From the NCBI GenBank assembly GCA_031279735.1, contig JAITHX010000247.1:1-10272 (forward strand): 10,272 nt of DNA, given 5' to 3'. Of this stretch, positions 6,915-10,272 are shown one piece after another. This stretch comes from Prevotellaceae bacterium. Lineage in GTDB: Bacteria > Bacteroidota > Bacteroidia > Bacteroidales > UBA932. Numbering within the stretch: the stretch's first letter is position 1; each line of letters opens with the position of its first letter. The notes below the pieces were generated by a model. The model saw only the letters and a program-made list of their open reading frames with translations, did no database searches and was not told where the DNA came from. Both the position numbers and the translations under genes were made by a program.

Positions 6915-8288
6915 ATGATAATCACTCCGCCGCGAAAAATAAACGCTTCCGTCCGTCCGATATACGACGCGACGCGACCTAAATTGTATATCGAAACCTA
7001 CGGGTGTCAAATGAATGTGAACGACAGCGAAATAGTCGCCTCCATCATGCAGGACGCCGGCTATTCGCTGACTTCGGAACTCGCCGAGGCAAACCTCGTC
7101 CTCATCAACACCTGCTCCGTGAGAGACAATGCGGAACAGAGGGTTTTGGGGCGTCTCGACTGTTTCGTGCAGGAAAAGAAACGCCGCCCCGCTCTCAGCG
7201 TGGGAATTATAGGCTGCATGGCGGAACGGCTGAAGGAAAAACTTCTGGAAAACAAGTTCGTTGACCTCGTGGCAGGACCCGACGCCTACCGACAGCTTCC
7301 GCTGCTTCTCGAAAAGGTGGAAACGGGACAAAAGGGCATCAACGTGCTGCTCGCGCGCGACGAAATGTATGCCGACATCTCGCCCCTGCGCCTCGACAGG
7401 ACGGGCGTCACAGCTTTTGTTTCAATCACAAGGGGCTGCAACAACGTTTGCACTTTTTGCGTAGTGCCCTTCACCAGAGGCGGCGAACGCGGCAGAAACC
7501 CTGAAACGATTCTGAACGAGGTGCGCGAACTGAAGGACAACGGCTACAGGGAGATTGCGCTGCTCGGACAAAACGTTGATTCCTACACCGGCGGCGGAAT
7601 GAATTTCGCCGCTCTGCTGTCGGCGGTCGCCGAAGCCGCGCCCGACATGAGAATACGATTCTCGACTTCGCATCCCAAGGATATGACCGACGAGGTGCTG
7701 GCATCCATGGCGAGACACGACAATATCTGCCCCTGCATACATCTGCCCGTGCAGTCGGGAAGCAGCGCGGTGCTGCAAAGAATGAACCGCAAGTATTCGC
7801 GCGAGGACTACCTGCAAAGAATAGAGACTATCAGACGTATCCTGCCCGACTGCGCCATCTCGACCGACATCATAGCCGGATTCTGCGGAGAAACGCATCG
7901 AGACCACCTCGACACGCTTTCGCTCATGGAAGAAGTGCGGTTCGACTTCGCCTACATGTTTAAATACTCCGAACGCCCCGACACTAAAGCTGCCAGACTG
8001 TTCAGGGACGATGTTCCCGACGGGGAAAAAACAGCGCGACTGACGGAAATAATCGAGCTGCAAGGCAAATTGTCTATGGAAAGTCATATAAAGGAAATAG
8101 GAAAGACGGTGGAAGTGCTGGCGGAGGATGTCTCCAAACGCTCGGACAAAGACCTCTGCGGACGTACTCCGCAAAATAAAATGACTGTCTTTCCGCGAGA
8201 AGAAGCTGAAATAGGCGATATAGTGCGGGTGAGAATCAAGGAGTGCTCGCAGGCAACGCTCAAAGGAGCAATTGCGAATTATGAATAA
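6915..8288 (+). CDS. miaB: tRNA-2-methylthio-N6-dimethylallyladenosine synthase
   Basis: Radical-SAM methylthiotransferase that converts i6A37 to ms2i6A37 in tRNAs reading codons that begin with U; cytoplasmic. At 457 residues it has the usual length. The N-terminal UPF0004 domain holds the cysteines for the auxiliary iron-sulfur cluster, Cys31 (ETYGCQMN), Cys67 (NTCSVR) and Cys101 (IGCMAE). The radical-SAM motif GCNNVCTFC gives Cys175, Cys179 and Cys182. HLPVQSGS at 276-283 and YMFKYSERPDTKAA at 347-360 are characteristic of MiaB rather than RimO or MtaB. A TRAM RNA-binding domain occupies about 394-455. All catalytic cysteines are present. The gene begins 4 bp after the DUF1080 stop and its last 8 bases overlap the next gene if that gene starts at ATG 8281, so translation of the pair may be coupled. 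Confidence 0.96.
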   Translation: MIITPPRKINASVRPIYDATRPKLYIETYGCQMNVNDSEIVASIMQDAGYSLTSELAEANLVLINTCSVRDNAEQRVLGRLDCFVQEKKRRPALSVGIIGCMAERLKEKLLENKFVDLVAGPDAYRQLPLLLEKVETGQKGINVLLARDEMYADISPLRLDRTGVTAFVSITRGCNNVCTFCVVPFTRGGERGRNPETILNEVRELKDNGYREIALLGQNVDSYTGGGMNFAALLSAVAEAAPDMRIRFSTSHPKDMTDEVLASMARHDNICPCIHLPVQSGSSAVLQRMNRKYSREDYLQRIETIRRILPDCAISTDIIAGFCGETHRDHLDTLSLMEEVRFDFAYMFKYSERPDTKAARLFRDDVPDGEKTARLTEIIELQGKLSMESHIKEIGKTVEVLAEDVSKRSDKDLCGRTPQNKMTVFPREEAEIGDIVRVRIKECSQATLKGAIANYE

Positions 8289-8892
8289 AAACATGCAAAT
8301 TAAAGACAAATATTTAAGCAAGTACTTCCGCGACATGACAATGGAACAATTGTACGACGAATATGCCGATAAGGGTTATGTTGTATGTAAGAACAAGCAA
8401 ATAGGACCTTATGAAGCGGATTTGGTCGCCGAAAAAGACAATGAAAAAATTGTCATTGAAATAAAGTCGGGCGGAATGACTTCGGATAAAAAGCAGCGAC
8501 TGTCTGATTTGGCAAATTATGTTCGTTTGCAGGGAGGGTATAAATTTATGGTGGTAACGCCGACGCGCCCTCAAAAGAAACGACTTAAAGTTGAAAATAT
8601 AGAACGGCTGCTGTTCGACGAGATATCCCGGAATTTGCCGCGCAAGCTGGAGCAATTGTCCGTTCACGCCAGACCCGATGAGGTCTATGACGTGGATATA
8701 GACGAAATAAAGATTGATGAAGACACCATTCTTGTAAGGGGCGACGGCGAGATTAGCGTCGAATTGGATTACGGTTCCGACAGCGACAGTTTCCCCTTTG
8801 ACTTTGCGGCGAAACTGAACTTCGATCCGAATACTAATAATTTCAAGCTGGAAGATATGGAGATAGACATGGATACGTCTTCTGCGCGCTAA
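8281..8892 (+). CDS. PD-(D/E)XK nuclease-like hypothetical protein
   Basis: A 203-residue soluble protein of no family I can name. Residues 45-62 carry the pattern E-A-D (Asp47), twelve residues, then E-I-K (Glu60, Lys62), set in beta-strands (ADLVAE and KIVIEIKSG). An N-terminal helix with acidic residues (MEQLYDEYADKGYVV) precedes it, and a helix plus strand (LANYVRLQGGYKFMVVTPT) follows. This is the core order of the PD-(D/E)XK fold seen in restriction enzymes and Holliday-junction resolvases, so a DNA- or RNA-cleaving role is plausible but inferred. The C-terminal third is very acidic (many Asp and Glu). I chose ATG 8281, overlapping the miaB end by 8 bases; an in-frame TTG at 8272 is the alternative. 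AAAGGAG at 8262-8268 lies 12 bases upstream of ATG. The first 120 bases are about one-third GC, well below the surrounding genes, which hints at different ancestry. No methylase or defence partner is adjacent. Confidence 0.7.
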   Translation: MNKNMQIKDKYLSKYFRDMTMEQLYDEYADKGYVVCKNKQIGPYEADLVAEKDNEKIVIEIKSGGMTSDKKQRLSDLANYVRLQGGYKFMVVTPTRPQKKRLKVENIERLLFDEISRNLPRKLEQLSVHARPDEVYDVDIDEIKIDEDTILVRGDGEISVELDYGSDSDSFPFDFAAKLNFDPNTNNFKLEDMEIDMDTSSAR

Positions 8893-8929
8893 TTTATTCG
8901 ATATCCCCGCAAATATTAAAATAATATCA

Positions 8930-8937
8930 TATCTTTG
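8930..8937 (+). promoter_or_regulatory. Bacteroidota -7 promoter element before the outer-membrane protein gene
   Basis: TATCTTTG is an exact match to TAnnTTTG, 25 bases upstream of the ATG at 8963. No TTTG lies at the expected -33 position. Transcription would begin around 8943-8946, giving a leader of about 20 bases. Immediately upstream, ATATTA (8913-8918) and TAATAT (8922-8927) form an AT-only inverted repeat in the spacer region, which might be an operator or only a consequence of AT richness. Confidence 0.6.
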
Positions 8938-8962
8938 CAGGCGTGATTAAAAACTAATAGTT

Positions 8963-10272
8963 ATGAACAAGAAACAGTGTCTTATTCTATTGCTTGCGAC
9001 GGCATTGTCGGGTGCCGTCGAAATGAAAGCCCAGAATTTCGCGGGCTACGATTCCCACAATTATCGCGCCGCCGGAGGAATGATATTCAATCCCGCCTCA
9101 ATAGCCGACAGTCGCTATAAGCTAAACGTGAATATCCTTTCGTTCAGCGTAGGTCTCGACAACACAGCCTACAGCATCCGAACCGCGTCCGTCTTTTCAG
9201 GCTTCGACGATTGGAAAGAGGGAAAGGACTACTCCAAAGTGCAAGGCTCCGGCACTAAGGACATACACGTGAACGCCGATGTTCTCGGTCCGTCGTTTAT
9301 GCTTGATCTCGGAAAGAAAATCGGCTCGATAGGCTTGTCGACTCGGGTGCGCGTCATGCTCGACGAAGTAGGCATAAGCAACGAAATCTTTCAACTCATC
9401 GGAGGCTACGAGACTTACGATTATTTCGGCAAGGGTATCGCCGTCGATAAAATGAGTTTGGGCGTTCACGCTTTCGCCGACATGGGACTGACTTACGCCC
9501 GAACCGTGTGGGAAGATTCGCAACACAAGGTCAAAGCCGGCGTCACGGGCAAATATCTGTCGGGATTCGCCGGCGGTTCCCTGCACATCGACGACCTCAA
9601 GATGAAAATCAATCAGGATCCTGATTTGAACAACATCGAAAACGAAGACATATTCGAAAGCATGCGGGGCAAGGTGGCGCTTGTCTATTCCGACGGAATC
9701 GACAAGCTGATAGACGACGGCGATCCCATGGACTTGCTGAACAACATGAAGGGGAGTTCCTTCGGTCTCGACCTTGGCTTCGAATACGAATGGAATCCCT
9801 CATGGCGACGCGACAGCCTGCATCGCACGCCTTATCTGCTCAAGGCTTCCGCCTCGATAACAGACATAGGTTCCGTGGGCTACACCGCCTCGAAAAACTC
9901 CGGACATTTCGCCCTCAACGCCGACAACTTCAAGGTGTCCGACCTTGACGCTCCGCCCGAAGGAGACACCTTCGAGGCGTATGTCGATTATCTCAAGCGG
10001 GAAGGCATATTGACCGAATCCGAAGCAGTGCGCAAATATCGCATCAAACTGCCGACGGCGCTGAGACTGAATGTGGACTGGAACGCATGGCGCAACGTGT
10101 TCGTCAACGTAGGCACGGTGGTGAACCTCGTGAGCAAGGGCAGCTTCTCGGCTAAATACGCATCCCTCTTCTACATCACTCCCCGATACGAACGCAAGTT
10201 CATCACCGCCTACAGTCCGATTTCCTTCGGAGCAGGCAATTTCAACTGGGGCGTAGGCGTCAGCGCGGGAGT
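8963..10272 (+). CDS. DUF5723-like outer-membrane beta-barrel protein (partial)
   Basis: The reading frame stays open from ATG 8963 to the window end, giving 436 complete codons; the C-terminus lies outside. A Sec signal peptide is seen (MNKKQ, then a hydrophobic core CLILLLATALSGAV, with likely cleavage near KAQ-NF at 24/25). The mature part begins with AGGMIFNPASIADSRYKLNVNILSF in two pieces of alternating hydrophobic and polar residues, then long runs of beta-strand-like sequence rich in Gly and aromatic residues, as in outer-membrane barrels. The late segment KLPTALRLNVDWNAWRNVFVNVGTVVNL resembles DUF5723 family proteins, common in Bacteroidota and of unknown function; assignment is by recollection, without a profile search. 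It is preceded by its own -7 element and is therefore probably transcribed apart from the dnaX-miaB cluster. Confidence 0.7.
   Translation, partial: MNKKQCLILLLATALSGAVEMKAQNFAGYDSHNYRAAGGMIFNPASIADSRYKLNVNILSFSVGLDNTAYSIRTASVFSGFDDWKEGKDYSKVQGSGTKDIHVNADVLGPSFMLDLGKKIGSIGLSTRVRVMLDEVGISNEIFQLIGGYETYDYFGKGIAVDKMSLGVHAFADMGLTYARTVWEDSQHKVKAGVTGKYLSGFAGGSLHIDDLKMKINQDPDLNNIENEDIFESMRGKVALVYSDGIDKLIDDGDPMDLLNNMKGSSFGLDLGFEYEWNPSWRRDSLHRTPYLLKASASITDIGSVGYTASKNSGHFALNADNFKVSDLDAPPEGDTFEAYVDYLKREGILTESEAVRKYRIKLPTALRLNVDWNAWRNVFVNVGTVVNLVSKGSFSAKYASLFYITPRYERKFITAYSPISFGAGNFNWGVGVSAG

Noticed and set aside
8281..8892. Restriction-modification or defence island around the nuclease-like gene
   Set aside because: Neighbours are miaB and an outer-membrane protein gene; no methylase, specificity, helicase or antitoxin gene is present in the window.

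Overview
The window comes from a Bacteroidota chromosome, most likely order Bacteroidales. The evidence is protein content typical of that phylum (a GyrA beginning DRIIKINIEEEMKTAYIDYSMS, a gyrA-linked secreted TPR protein, a DUF1080 lipoprotein, a DUF5723-type surface protein), the lack of good Shine-Dalgarno sites before most starts, and a perfect Bacteroidota -7 element (TATCTTTG) before the last gene. Genes are around 50% GC and all run on the + strand. No tRNA, rRNA, IS element, phage gene or CRISPR array was seen.

Region 1-445 is non-coding and full of simple repeats. It holds a (TG)18 tract enclosed by a perfect 14-bp inverted repeat, a degenerate GCAAAG-type repeat, a hairpin with a T-run on the minus strand, a second hairpin, and a 7-bp CCCTATA array that could form G-quadruplexes on the minus strand. 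A candidate promoter and a 15-codon leader ORF, whose stop overlaps the gyrA start as ATGA, precede gyrA.

Region 446-4320 is gyrA (DNA gyrase subunit A) followed 21 bp later by an exported TPR protein. It closes with a strong intrinsic terminator of 13 bp plus a T-run.

Region 4368-8892 is a tight same-strand cluster: dnaX (clamp loader gamma/tau), a DUF1080 lipoprotein, miaB (tRNA methylthiotransferase) and a small PD-(D/E)XK nuclease-like protein that overlaps miaB. Replication, envelope and tRNA-modification genes seem to share a transcript rather than a pathway. From 8930 a new promoter serves a DUF5723-like outer-membrane protein that runs off the window.

The most interesting signal is inside dnaX. 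A run of ten A residues at the end of the clamp-loader core is followed directly by TGA in the -1 frame, with AGGGAG just upstream. This is the layout expected for programmed frameshifting or transcriptional slippage that would yield a 368-residue gamma protein beside the 574-residue tau. I found no completely new system; the other leads are the leader ORF, the repeat-laden gyrA upstream region and the orphan nuclease-like gene.
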